Shown piece by piece: positions 1-10,911 of a DNA stretch of 64,000 nt; the stretch's first letter is position 1, and every line of letters starts with the position of its first letter. Source of the DNA: Helichrysum umbraculigerum. Taxonomy: Eukaryota; Streptophyta; Magnoliopsida; Asterales; Asteraceae. The position numbers and the translations under genes were made by a program. Location: the NCBI GenBank assembly GCA_949592205.1, contig CATIUR010000003.1, positions 167,203,759 to 167,267,758 of the forward strand, written 5' to 3'. Under the pieces are notes generated by a model, which was not told where the DNA came from, ran no database searches, and was given only the letters and a program-made list of their open reading frames with translations.

Positions 1-1860
1 GTAGAGTGTAGCCGAGACTGGTCCACTAAGGCTCTTCAGGTCAAAAATTAGATAGTTTATCGAGTACAAGAAGATGTATAATGCAACCGAACCTGAAGCG
101 AAGAAAGATTTCCACCACCACTTCCAGTCCTCAACACAAAGATGCATGTAGGTCAAAACTAGTGACACCTCAGCACAAACGACTGTGAGAAGGATCAAAA
201 CAACAAACAAGAACCCGAATACATAGTAAACCCGACCCATCCATATGCTAGACATGATGAAGAAAAGCTCAATGAAAAGGGTACCAAATGGGAGAGTACC
301 CGCACCTAAAACTAAAAGCCAAGATGGGTACTTTTGAGCTGGGATTTCACGGGGTATTTGGTTGGTTCTAACTGGGTACTCGATATGAGGCGCTTTTGCA
401 CCAAAGTAACCACCGACAAACGTTAAAGGAACAGAAATGCAAAACCATAGTAAAATGAGAATAACAAATAATGAAAATGGTATAGCTCCAGTGCTGTGTG
501 AACCCCATAAGAGAAAATTCAAAGTGAAAAGGATCAAAAACGCGATACCAGGGAAAAAGCACGCAACTTTCCATGAAACCGAGACCCATCCTTTGTGGTC
601 CCCACAGAAGATCGTTCGCCACATGCGTACAGCAACATAACCAGCTAAAATCCCAAGAATCATGTAAAAGATTAGCATTCCAGTGACGAGGGTCCCACGG
701 GAAGCTGGTGACATAAACCCAAGAGCTGCAAACATGATGGTCACAACCGCCATTCCAAGAATCTGAACACCGTCTCCCACCATCACACATAAAAGTGCGG
801 GATTACTAGGAGCACGGAATACATCAGCCACAACAAGCTTCCAACCCGACAATTCTTCATTCATCTGGGCTTGAGCCTCCTTGTCTAACTCCTCATAATG
901 AGTCAAATCACGCCTAACTGTTCTCAAAAAGATCACAAGAACGATCCCAGCTAAGAAAGTGATTACCATAAGTGAGTTGAGAATCGAGAACCAATGTACT
1001 TTGGATCCCTCCATTTTCAAGTACGCATCCCATCTTGAAGGCCACTTGATATCACTCTCAACAAATGCGACTTCATAAGAGAAAGCCACTGGCTCGTTTT
1101 CCTTTATAGCCATGTTAACAGTATTCTCCGCACAAGTGATTTTCGACGGGTACTTCCCGTAAGTTTTCAAATTCTTCAATGACTCGGGATTATGTTTGAT
1201 GCTGCAAGGAGTCACCTCGAATCCAACAACCATATATCCAGGAACATCAGATTTCTTTTCACCAATAGATGGGATAACTTCTGCTCCATCCCCTGTTCCC
1301 ATTACACTCGCCACATTGGTCTCTTCATACTTGTGAACCAAAACAGTAAACTTCAGGTGATTAAACACGTAATAAGCATCTTGAACTTTGATCCCTATTG
1401 GATACCCAGTCCACTTTAAGTAATAAGTATCCCTTTTAGTATACCGAATGGCAGGCAAGTTATCAAGGATCAAATTAACCTGATATATCTCATCAATCCT
1501 ATTAGTTAACAACTTATACTCATGACTCGACAACGGTTTCGTTTGACAAAGAAAGATCTCGCTCTCATTCGTGTGCATTTTAAACTTATAAGGCGAGTTC
1601 TCAATCCGATCACCCATCAAAAGCTCACCAAGATTCTCAGCACTGTCTTTTACACCTTCCGGGGGTTGACAGAAGGGTAAACTATAGTAACTATATGGAA
1701 TTTCTGTATCTATTGAAGTCAAAGAGTTGACTTTAACAGATAATGAATCACCTACTATGTATTTGTGTGGGTAACTACCCGGAAGATAAAACCCATGACC
1801 CAGTTGAGATATCAAGCAGATCAACAATACCCAGATCTTGAATTTATCAAAAGTTTCCAT
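1..1860 (-). CDS. Transmembrane 9 superfamily (nonaspanin/EMP70) protein, 3' end off window
   Basis: The reverse strand from the ATG at 1860-1858 reads 620 codons without a stop to the window edge. Family members are about 640-660 aa, so only the last few dozen residues and the stop are missing. The protein starts with a signal peptide (about residues 1-24, core IWVLLICLISQL), followed by a long lumenal domain (to about 285) containing the family-type stretch YLPGSYPHKY. A first membrane segment lies at about 290-315, then a cytosolic loop (RRDLTHYEELDKEAQ) and a multi-span region from about 355 containing VMVGDGVQILGMA, VSWKVACFFPG and IEYPVRTNQIPREIP. TM9 proteins are Golgi/endosomal nine-span membrane proteins linked to membrane-protein sorting. 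The coding region has no intron, as in the intron-poor plant TMN clade. The C-terminal Golgi/COPI retention signal expected in this family cannot be seen here. The TMN number is not assigned. Confidence 0.95.
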   Translation of the reverse strand, partial: METFDKFKIWVLLICLISQLGHGFYLPGSYPHKYIVGDSLSVKVNSLTSIDTEIPYSYYSLPFCQPPEGVKDSAENLGELLMGDRIENSPYKFKMHTNESEIFLCQTKPLSSHEYKLLTNRIDEIYQVNLILDNLPAIRYTKRDTYYLKWTGYPIGIKVQDAYYVFNHLKFTVLVHKYEETNVASVMGTGDGAEVIPSIGEKKSDVPGYMVVGFEVTPCSIKHNPESLKNLKTYGKYPSKITCAENTVNMAIKENEPVAFSYEVAFVESDIKWPSRWDAYLKMEGSKVHWFSILNSLMVITFLAGIVLVIFLRTVRRDLTHYEELDKEAQAQMNEELSGWKLVVADVFRAPSNPALLCVMVGDGVQILGMAVVTIMFAALGFMSPASRGTLVTGMLIFYMILGILAGYVAVRMWRTIFCGDHKGWVSVSWKVACFFPGIAFLILFTLNFLLWGSHSTGAIPFSLFVILILLWFCISVPLTFVGGYFGAKAPHIEYPVRTNQIPREIPAQKYPSWLLVLGAGTLPFGTLFIELFFIMSSIWMGRVYYVFGFLFVVLILLTVVCAEVSLVLTYMHLCVEDWKWWWKSFFASGSVALYIFLYSINYLIFDLKSLSGPVSATLY

Positions 1861-1882
1861 ATTGTATCGGATCTTGAAAACC

Positions 1883-2046
1883 CTAATTGCCAAGAAAACA
1901 AAACAGTAAAAAAATGGGATTTTTTGTTTTGTTCAGATATATAAATCAAGAAAGATTAGACGGAAAGTAAATCATTTTGATTGTCAATATATGATCTACG
2001 AATATTCATGAAAAAGATTGTATGTATAAATTGAATGAATACTTAC
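1883..2046 (-). other. Predicted 5' UTR intron of the TM9 gene
   Basis: On the minus strand a consensus donor CAAG|GTAAGT lies at 2046 and a pyrimidine-rich stretch ending TTGGCAATTAG lies at 1883, 22 bases before the start codon. An intron of about 164 nt just upstream of the ATG would put the first non-coding exon at about 2047-2150, which is T/C-rich on the minus strand like many plant leaders. No transcript evidence is available, so this is a prediction from splice-site consensus only. Confidence 0.55.
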
Positions 2047-2149
2047 CTTGATTTTTTAGGGTTTGAGGAATTAGGAAAGAAGAGGTTCCTTCTTGTTGCC
2101 GTTGCTTCAGATTTTTGCCGAAGTGTTTAGAAAAACTCCGTAAAAGTGA

Positions 2150-2709
2150 TCGTCGGTGATATTACATGACATTGGCATTGCGTGTATTAAATGACCAATT
2201 TAACCTTGTAGCAGAGTTCAAGACTCGAAAGGTTGAAACATAATTTTCATTTTAACCGCTCAACTTATTTTATAATGATTTAATTCTAAAAGTTTTAAAA
2301 TTTTAATGATTTAAGTCTAAAGTTTGATTATACTTCAAAAAATTGATGGTTTAATCCTTAAAATTTATCTTTTATAATGATTTTGCCATTTTAAGTTTTT
2401 CTAGTTTAATCATTAAACTTTTAAAATTATGGTTTAACCCCTAAAGGGGTTAAATTAATAAGTATCATGAGAAAAAAAACATGAGTTGTTAAAACGAAAA
2501 AAAAAAAAAATGAAACTTTGAGAATTAAACCATTATTAATCCTTTAAAATAAGTATTTTTATCATCATTTCAATCAAGATTGTAAACCGTAAAGGTTATT
2601 AACCTATAAAAATTACTTCTATTCATAGATATTGTTGATTGTTAATTTAATCTACTAGTTAACTGCATTTTATTAGCACTTTATGAAATGATTTTTTATG
2701 TTTTAAATT
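2150..2709. other. TM9 upstream spacer with degenerate foldback-family repeat
   Basis: AT-rich spacer that must contain the TM9 promoter. From about 2235 to 2545 it has phrases such as TTTTAACCGCTCAACTT and GGTTTAATCC, and their complements toward the right end. These are diverged relatives of the foldback element at 18752-19690. No ORF of interest is seen. Confidence 0.4.
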
Positions 2710-3006
2710 GGGTTTAAGTCATGGATCGCCAACGTACTCTCCTTTTTGTTCCGAGATCACCAATCAACCGGTTTTATTACCAGGATTACCAACGGACTTT
2801 AAAAAAATGAATTTCTTGGTAAATTTTGTTGGCGATCTTAACTCCGTACTAACAAGTATGTTGGCGATCTCAAACCCGTATGTAAAGTACATTGGTGACC
2901 TCAACACGAAATTAACAAGTACGTTGGTGATCCTAGTAATAAAACCGGTTAATTGGTGATCTCGAAACAAAAAGAAGAGTATGTTGGCAATCCGTGACTT
3001 AAACCC
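2710..3006. mobile_element. MULE-type MITE, copy 1
   Basis: 297-bp element starting GGGTTTAAGTCATGGATCGC and ending in the near-complement (GACTTAAACCC). The terminal inverted repeats are about 90 bp, with the internal landmark AACCGGTTTTATTAC repeated in inverse at the right end. The middle is built from further inverted units around CGTACTAACAAGTA. Same family as 4250-4546 and 8053-8337. For this copy only TAAATT is shared by the flanks; the full 9-bp duplication seen at the other copies is not preserved. No coding capacity. Confidence 0.8.
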
Positions 3007-3294
3007 TAAATTTACTGTATTTGTTGGTTGATATTGAGTTTGACGATTAAAATATCACCATTTAAATAAAAACAGCCATAAAATGGTCTCTTGATAACAT
3101 CATAGTAATATTAATAGTGATAGTAGTAATATGAAAGATAGTATAAGTGTAAATGTAGGCTACTTTCTATTATTTGTAGTTTTAATGTCAATTTTAAAAA
3201 ATGCATGTTAAATAAGTACTTAATTAGTTATACTAGTTGAGATTTATGCATTATATAATCTAACTGTTATGAGTTCTTCTTACATAAAGATCTA

Positions 3295-3641
3295 CTCCGT
3301 ATTTTATCTTCATTACATATAATGCATTTTCACCATATCTTAATTTGGTACTCAACATATGGAAAACACAATATTACCATTGACTTATTTATAACATTTT
3401 CATTAATACCCATATCTCATTATCTATTATCTATTATCCACTAACTACACTTCCATTAATACCATATCCCATTATCTATTAATTTTAATTACTACTTATT
3501 CTCCACTAACTACACTTTTTATCCATCAAATATTATATCTACCTACTAAAGTTTTTTTTAATTGGTTAAATATCAAAGTAGACACTTATAATGGGACATC
3601 ACAAAATAATAATGTGGACATTTTAAATGGGACGGACGGAG
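3295..3641. mobile_element. Possible Stowaway-like MITE (degenerate)
   Basis: The right end ATGGGACGGACGGAG followed by TA matches the Stowaway terminus (complement of CTCCGTCCC). The left end TA-CTCCGT at 3293-3300 matches only over the outer 6 bp. TA on both sides fits the Tc1/mariner target duplication. The interior is AT-rich with repeated CACTAACTACACTT phrases. Left boundary uncertain. Confidence 0.35.
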
Positions 3642-3729
3642 TACAATATGTTTTTATTTTAAAACATCCACTCGCACCTACATCCACCGTCACCACTTTC
3701 ACCACTGCATTGCGCGGGTATTGTGTTAG

Positions 3730-3758
<29 letters not shown>
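3730..3758. repeat. (TA)n microsatellite
   Basis: About 14 uninterrupted TA units. The rest of 3642-4249 is AT-rich spacer with scattered TTCGG/ATTCGG repeats at 4020-4160 and no supported gene. Confidence 0.9.
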
Positions 3759-3760
<2 letters not shown>

Positions 3761-4249
3761 ATTGATTGAAATAAATATACGAGTTTCTAAAATATATAAA
3801 TATTAAATATGTATACATTATTTTTTGTAAGTAATAGATAAATCAAGTAGTTTGTTATTCATGGTCAAACATACAAAACGGAGAGGGAAAGCACTCATCG
3901 ACCACTTCGAGATCTGTTATGCACATGAAATACCCATGTGCATCCATTTTTCTTTCTTTGAACTCACATATTAAAATTAAATTTCTAAATATGTATACCT
4001 GTAATGTTCCTTGGAAAGAGGTGTTGTTCGGATAAACTATTCGAATTTCGGATTGTTCGGTCGGGTTATTCGGATTTTTCAAGTTCATAATTTATCCGTA
4101 AACCAAATTGAATAAGATTAGGATTATTTGGTTTCGGGTTATTCATATTCGGTTTGGATTGGTTCAGATTCAGATATTATGTTTTTATCCAAATAAGAGA
4201 ATATCTTAAACTTTTACGTTTTAACATAATCTAAGCTTCATAAAATAAT

Positions 4250-4546
4250 GGGTTTAAGTCATAGATCGCCAACGTACTATACTTTTTGTTCCGAGATCAC
4301 CAATCAACCAGTTTTATTACTAGGATCACCAACGTACTTTAAAAAATGAATTTCTTTGTAAATTTTGTTGGCGATCTTAACTCCGTACTAACAAGTATGT
4401 TGACGATCTCAAACCCGTATGTAAAAGTACATTGGTGACCTCAACACGAAATTAACAAGTACGTTGCTGATCCTAGTAATAAAACCGGTTGATTGGTAAT
4501 CTCGGAACAAAAAGGAGAGTACGTTGGCGATCCGAAACTTAAACCC
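4250..4546. mobile_element. MULE-type MITE, copy 2, with 9-bp TSD
   Basis: 297 bp, same long terminal inverted repeats as copy 1. It is flanked by an exact 9-bp target duplication TAAAATAAT (4241-4249 and 4547-4555). Long TIRs plus a 9-bp A/T-rich duplication are the signature of Mutator-like elements; the lack of any ORF makes it a non-autonomous MITE. Confidence 0.9.
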
Positions 4547-4656
4547 TAAAATAATACAAAAAACTTTATATAAATTATTATAAGTGATGCATATGTTGAT
4601 TGTATATATATATATATACTCATATAAATGATAAATAACATACATTAGCCATGAAC

Positions 4657-4737
4657 AAAAACCGGGTTGGGCCACACCCGACCCGACCCGACCCGAAACC
4701 CGAACCGGGTTCTAGTCAACATAATTGAAACCGGGTA
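4657..4737. repeat. ACCCG-rich low-complexity tract, left part
   Basis: Short-unit repeats of ACCCG and AACCGGGTT. The same tract resumes at 7105, directly after the solo LTR at 4738-7104, so the LTR inserted into it. Confidence 0.7.
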
Positions 4738-7104
4738 TGTAACACCCTCAAATTTAATGGTTTGCGGAAGCATACTTGGGTGTTACTAATCAATATACAA
4801 AGCACAAGATATACAGTAAACGACCTCTAAATGAGACGTTGTAAAACGATTTCATAGAAAGAAATGTTTGAAAACTTAATGTTTTCGTATACAAAATGTA
4901 GTTTCCTAGAGTCCACGCGTATGGCGGGAGATTCTATTACATAATCAACATGTACAAAAGATAATGCTGAGAATCTCCGTTAATGCAGTTTAGTTGAAAT
5001 CATGCGACTCTATCTATGTCCCGAAGTAATCCTACTCCGTCTGTGTACCTGAGAATACATGCTAAAAGGGTCAACACGAATGTTGGTGAATCTCACAGGT
5101 TTGTAAGTAATATAAGTTTTGAACACAAGATTTCATCAGTAGTGCCCGCAGGCGTAAATCAAGTATTTGCAAATCCAGCAAATGTAAAGTAAATAAGTTA
5201 TACCGTTGCCATGAGGCTCATAATCGAAGCTTAACCCGTAAGTAATAATTTGCTCCCGTGACATGCTCGTAACTGAGCAAGCATAAATAACTAATAATAG
5301 TCGCCCGTTTATACAGTACGGTTCGTGGTAGCGCTACTACCCCGGGCGGGGAGGGTCATTTCCCTAATGAATCCATTAACTAGTGTTCGCGCTTAAGTCC
5401 ATAACTAACGATATATGATGGAGAGACTTCTGTAAATAGTAAACAACTCATGCAATTCCGTTTGGTATAGTAAACAGTTTTAGTACTTGTGTTCAAGGAA
5501 AAGTAGTAGCATGTTTCTCCCCCAATAAGATAAAACAGTAAAAGTGGGGCCGTAAGACTCACCTGAGTCTTTGCAAGTTATGTTTATACAAATAAACGAG
5601 TAAATGATATCAGTCCGTAGGTTCTCCGAACCCGTAACCTTCAAATGCCTAAACACATAAGGTTATGTAAGTAGTTGTCTCGCAAGACCACCAAGAATAG
5701 TTGTACACAACTAGTATGCCCAATGTTTGTTCAAGTGTCCGTAATCGTTCGTCTTTAGAAAAACATGTTTGACCCGTTGGTGACGGTTGGTTTTTGTAAT
5801 CTCAGAGTATTATCATTGTAATTGAAGTGTTATACTTAAAAATGTATTCCAAAGTGTTTCAGGAGTCGTATCGTATAAGTGTTTGAGATTGTACAAGTTT
5901 GACACTTGGTGTAAAAATATTTTGACAACTCTCTGTTTTTGGCGACACTTGGCTAGTGTCGCTATAGGCGACACTAGTTAGGCGACACTTGATGAGTGTC
6001 GCTAGATTTCCGATTTTCATAAATAGGCGACACTTGATTAGTGTCGCTATAGGCGACACTTACGAATTTTTGGCGTCACTAAGGGAGTGTCGCTAAGATA
6101 AATCTGGTTAAGTAGTTTAGCGACACTTAAGTAGTGTCGCTATGGGGGCGACACTTAGGCATAGCGACACTTAGCTAGTGTCGCTAGTACTGTTTTTGGC
6201 ACACTAGCGACACTTCCAACTGTTCGCCGGAAAATGGACCGAAAACGAGTTTTCCGGCCACCCTTTGATCTAATACTTTTACCCAACCCATTATTGGACA
6301 TTTTAAGCATATATAAACCATAAAAACGTAAAAATGAGTAAAAACGGAGAGTTTCGGGTTTTGTCGGAAACTTACTCGGTGTCGAAACGAAATTCCGAAA
6401 AGATAGAAGTGTAGATCGTGTCGAGGTGGTTCTTTTATTCCAAAGTAGTGGTGAAATCCGAGTACGTTTGGATGTGTTATTTGTTGATTTTGTGATGTTG
6501 GTGGTGATGGTGAATTTTGAGAGAAAAGGAGGAAGAAAGAGAGTGAGAGAGAGAAAGAAATGAGAAAGAAAGTGGGGGAAGGTGGGGTGTAGGTGAAAGC
6601 CTCACGTCACCCAGTCTCCGTTTCGTGCTCCGTGTGGTGTTCGTTTTCTCCGTTATTTAATCGTTTAAATATTTGTTTTACGCGTTAATTATTCGTATTA
6701 ATTTACGAATCTTTGTTTAATAATTTAGTTGAATTATTTTGTCAAATCTTTAAATAAATTGGTTTATTTTTGTTTTTAAATTGCGCGTTAACTATTTTAA
6801 TCGTGTAGACGTTTATTTGCACGATCAGGACAATTTGAAAGTATTATTAAAATACTATTTCGAATACCATAGTGTTTTTAAATAATGTTTCAAGTTCAAA
6901 TTTAAAATGTTTCACCAACGTCCAAGTATAATGAATCGGGCTCGGTTAATTTGTACGATTTATCCAAATCGTGTAAGTACACGTATATATAGAAATCACA
7001 TTATATATACAAATAGAGTCTGTAATTAGTCCCATTACATACTAATTACAACTAGTTACAAGTAATCGGGCATAATTAATTATCCTAATTAGGCAGATGT
7101 TACA
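4738..7104 (-). mobile_element. Solo LTR, tRNA-iMet-family-like (element D), minus sense
   Basis: 2367-bp unit starting TGTAACACCCTC and ending GATGTTACA, flanked by the exact 5-bp duplication GGGTA (4733-4737, 7105-7109). TG...CA ends and a 5-bp duplication without internal domain indicate a solo LTR left by recombination. Minus sense is inferred because the reverse complement resembles the plus-sense LTR at 62488 (shared AACGAACACC(A/G)CACGGAGC and GTAAGTTTCCGACAAA). A putative intron on the minus strand runs from GTAAGTTTCC at 6375 to TATTCTCAG at 5049. An array of AGCGACACT/AGTGTCGCT palindromes (5941-6214) lies inside it. Confidence 0.85.
5941..6214. repeat. Hairpin array of GCGACACT / AGTGTCGC units inside solo LTR D
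   Basis: At least ten arms of GCGACACT or its complement AGTGTCGC, mostly paired as short palindromes with 2-6-base loops (for example GGCGACACTTGATGAGTGTC). Spacer sequences between hairpins are unrelated. This is the most GC-rich block of the LTR. Confidence 0.85.
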
Positions 7105-7360
7105 GGGTATTTGACCAACCCGACCCGAACCTGACTCGGGTTTTACAAATTATTCAACCGGGTTAAAACAGGGTTTTTCCGAGTTTTTGACCGGTTTCCA
7201 ACCTGACCCGGTATCAACCCATGTCCAACCCGTTTTGAAGTCTAAAAAACCCAACCCGGGTCCCTACCCGCCGGGTACTCTCAAAACCCGAACCGGGTTA
7301 AAAGAAAAACCGGTTTCGGGTTTTTTTCGGGTTGGGGTTTTTTGTTCACGCCTAACATAC
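7105..7360. repeat. ACCCG / ACCGGGTT low-complexity tract, right part
   Basis: Continuation of the tract at 4657-4737 beyond the inserted LTR, with many ACCCG, CCGGGTT and TCGGGTTTTT units. From 7361 to 8043 the sequence is AT-rich spacer with scattered ATTCGGATT phrases; no gene or element is recognised there. Confidence 0.65.
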
Positions 7361-8052
7361 ATATCAAATTATATTTCTATATTAGTACCTTCTTCGGGTT
7401 ATTCTATTCGGATCAATCAAATTCAAAATTATTTATCAGTAATCCAATCCAAATAAGATTCGGGTTATACGGATTCGGTTTATTTGGATTCGATTAACCG
7501 AATTGTCCAATCCATTTTACCCGAATCCAATTAAAGGCGGGTCAGATTTTTGAATTCGGACATTTTCAAACCCCTACTTGGATAGATCATAGAAGTCTAT
7601 ATGATGCGGCCCATCGCCAAATTAGGCCCACACAATGTACTAATCAATGTATATAGCTTGTTGTTGCTAATTGAGTAATTTTAAAGAGTTTTGGTCGATT
7701 GTTACGATTAGCCATACCAATGTTAAAATAGATAACAAAACAAACAAAGAGAGAGAGGAGAAATTAACCATACGAAGACAGATTACAATACGTTTTAGTA
7801 TTTTAATTATGTGAAAAATATAAATTAGGTGGTGGTGGGTGTTGAATAATTGTATCCATTTAACTTTTATGCCCACAAAAATTATGTTACTTAAACATCA
7901 AAACATATTTATGTCTAACTTTCTTTAAAATTACAGTGTCAAATTAATTTGGTGGGTTACAAAGGATGTTGGCTTAGAGATGATAAGAGGGACAAACAAT
8001 TCCATCCCTTAATTAATTTGTGTTGAGATCCACATTCACTGTATAATAAATA

Positions 8053-8337
8053 GGGCTTAAGTCATCGATCGCCAACGTACACGAGATCATCAATCAACCG
8101 GTTTTATTACTAGGATCACCAACGTACTTTAAAAAAATGAATTTTTTTGTAAATTTTGTTGGCGATCTTAACTCCGTACTAACAAGTATGTTGGCGATCT
8201 CAAACTCGTATGAAAAAGTACATTGGTGACCCCAACACGAAATTAACAAGTACGTTGGTGATCCTAGTAATAAAACCGGTTGATTGGTGATCTCGGAACA
8301 AAAAGGAGAGTACGTTGTCGATCGATGACTTAAACCC
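8053..8337. mobile_element. MULE-type MITE, copy 3, with 9-bp TSD
   Basis: 285-bp member of the same MITE family, slightly shortened in the left TIR, flanked by the exact 9-bp duplication TAATAAATA (8044-8052, 8338-8346). Confidence 0.9.
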
Positions 8338-8552
8338 TAATAAATACACTACGTTATAAACGTACACTATATACCCTTAATAATTCAACTACATCATAAA
8401 CTCCTTTTCCTATGAACCGAACTCAATAAATTATGATTAGTATACTTTGTTTTTTAATCGGTTTTGCATATCACCACTACTATTAAATAAAGTAATTTTT
8501 TCTTTATAAAGCTAGAAAACCACATTTTTTGGGTTTCAAACCATAAGCTAAA

Positions 8553-8950
8553 TTTTTGGCTCCAATTAAAAACTGAGGTTCTTAAAAATCATACAACATT
8601 ACAAAATATCGCTTTTTTTCGAATTGACACCTTCAATGACACATGAACAATAACAAGAAACAAATAATTTATTCATCTTCATAATGAAACCAAATTTTAT
8701 GAAACAAGATCAAATTAAATAGCTTTTCTTTATTAAGAACAACACATTAGTAATTGAGCTAAAATTTAGCGTCGTTTATTCCAAAAATTAAAACTGAGGT
8801 TCTTAGAAATCGTGCAAGATAACAAAATATCGCCTTTTCCGATTTTAACCCTCACTGACAACATATAAACAACAAGAAGAAACAAAGAATTTGTACATTG
8901 GAACCATATATTATGAAACAAAATAAAATTAAATATATTTTTTCTTCGAT
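8553..8950. repeat. Imperfect tandem duplication, unit about 215 bp
   Basis: Two neighbouring blocks share AAACTGAGGTTCTTA, a following ACAAAATATCGC, AACAAGAA(G)AAACAAA and TTATGAAACAA in the same order and orientation (first about 8553-8735, second about 8770-8950). No coding meaning is seen. The rest of 8347-9151 shows nothing recognisable. Confidence 0.6.
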
Positions 8951-10163
8951 CACTTTTTTTGAGTTTCTAGATAAAACCTTAAAAAACCGCTATACGATGT
9001 CGTGATTGTGTAGACAAAATCTTGTTTCATAAACTTCGATAAAACTAAACGTTTATTACAAGATATATACTGAAACCTAGCTTAGATATTTTTTTGATAC
9101 TATACAATTATTCTTCTCTACCTTGAATCAATCTAACAAAATTGTTATTAATTATAATAAGAGTAAATTACACCGATAGTCCTTGTGGTTTGTCAAAAAT
9201 TACACCGATCATCCTTTAACTTTCAAAATTACATGGATCATCCTTATGGTTTGATACAATGCACATCTCCAGCCCTTAACACTAACGATCGTTAATGAAG
9301 TCCGTTAAATCATATATTGTGACTTGCACATGAGGGTAAAAAAGTCATTTTACTTGCTTTTGGATATTTTATTAGTCAACTACATAAAAACGGATTAAAT
9401 ACCACTACCCTTATTTCTCCCTCATGTCAACCCCGTGTCAAACAACTCCCTTATCACCTTCCCCAAGACACAAACACTAACAAATACTTTTTCCATTCTT
9501 CCGGTGACCATTCATTCCGACATAAAAAACGAAGGCCACCACTTTTTACATTATTTGACGACAAGAAATACATACCATCGTCTCCTTCCTTAGACCCATT
9601 CTTCTATCTATCAACAAATACACGAGGTATTGAAGGTGGTGATCGGAAACCATAGCTTTGTCGTCATTGTTTTCATTCCCTTTCCTAACACAGCGCCCAA
9701 CACCGCCACCAAGACATTACACCATCATCTTTTCATGCGATATGTGTTGGGTGCAATCGGTCCTAACAATGTGTACAGTAGAAGAACTGATTTTCATCTC
9801 CTTGTTAATTTAAATCGTTAAAAGTGACTTCGAAGAAATCAAGATCTGCGTTTTGTGCGTGTGCAAGTAACTATAGTGGTGTTTAATATTTCTAAAGATG
9901 CAGGTTATTGCTGAAAAAATGGAAGAACTTTGTATTGTTCATGTGTTTTTTTCATTACTGTTGAGGAAATAATGATGGCGCCCTATATATATATGTTATT
10001 AATTATAAATGTTTTTTTTATGTTGATCAAATTAGATTCCTAATTAAATCTGTTGAATTATGAAAAAAACATTATGATATTGTGTTTGATTTGATGACTT
10101 TAAGAAGATTCGATTGGAAAGAACTTATGTGGTTGTTTGCCTTGTTGGTCAGGGGAATTCAAA

Positions 10164-10188
10164 CTGTGGCGGATCTTGGGCCTTTTTG

Positions 10189-10224
<36 letters not shown>

Positions 10225-10707
10225 GATCATAATTAACATAAAATATAACTGTTTTATCAAAAAATGAATTTATATACTCCGGTAATACTATCGTATGAAA
10301 GAAGAAAAAAATCTATAGCAGACATTGAAACAATAAAGATAACAATGAAAGAAATAAAATCCAACTGGATTCGTTTCGTTTTATTAGCATATAAATTCAT
10401 TATTTACAAATTTGGATATCAAAGTATGTGGTTGAAACCAAAAGTCTTACAACTTAAAGGACTCTAGGCAATTCAAAGTAAACTCTAAAGATTTAAAGGA
10501 ACATTTTGTAATTGTTGGAGGATCCAGATTGTAAATTCTCTTTCTCCCTTCTCTGGTTTTCTCTTTTGAGTCATCTTCTTTGGTGAAAACATGTGATTTG
10601 CAGAAAAAAGTTCCCTGAAAAATTACTAAATATATGAAAATTGTAGCTACATCTCAAAGTTTTGGGGGGGCCACAACCCCCTCTTGCCCCTTATAAGATC
10701 CGCCAAT
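10164..10707. mobile_element. Nested 544-bp element with short TIRs inside MULE-1
   Basis: Starts CTGTGGCGGATCTTGGGCC and ends AAGATCCGCCAAT, sharing about 11 bp (TGGCGGATCTT) as terminal inverted repeat. Flanked by the exact 9-bp duplication GAATTCAAA (10155-10163, 10708-10716). The subterminal parts are a long G run on the left and GGGGGGGCC...CCCCC on the right. A 9-bp duplication suggests a Mutator-type non-autonomous element; the family is not identified. Confidence 0.75.
10191..10223 (+). repeat. Run of 33 consecutive G
   Basis: Uninterrupted G33 near the left end of the nested element. Exact length could be a sequencing or assembly approximation. A run this long can form G-quadruplex DNA. 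Confidence 0.9.
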
Positions 10708-10911
10708 GAATTCAAAGACATTTTCACCTTCATGTACAAGTCACATGATATGATTTAACGGACTTCATTAACGATCGTTAATGTTAAGGACTATAGGTGT
10801 GCATTGTATCAAACCATAAGGATGATCCATGTAATTTCAAAACTTAAAGGACTATGGGTGTAATTTTATACAAACCACAAGGACTATGGGTGTAATTTAC
10901 TCTTATAATAA

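Larger units (their letters stand above)
9161..10902. mobile_element. Mutator-like element with long TIRs (MULE-1)
   Basis: Starts GAGTAAATTACACC and ends in the complement GGTGTAATTTACTC. The TIRs are about 185 bp, sharing the interior landmark AACGATCGTTAATGAAGTCC. Exact 9-bp target duplication TTATAATAA (9152-9160, 10903-10911). The interior has short low-quality ORFs and no transposase; part of it (9410-9740) is richer in C and could be captured host sequence. A second element is nested at 10164-10707. Confidence 0.88.

Noticed and set aside
368..790. 140-aa minus-strand ORF
   Set aside because: Other-frame shadow of the TM9 coding sequence on the same strand.
7187..7456. 89-aa ORF rich in PDPV/NPG
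   Set aside because: Translation of the ACCCG/CCGGGTT low-complexity tract.
10082..10267. 61-aa ORF with a poly-Gly run
   Set aside because: Reads through the G33 run and crosses the border of a nested transposon.
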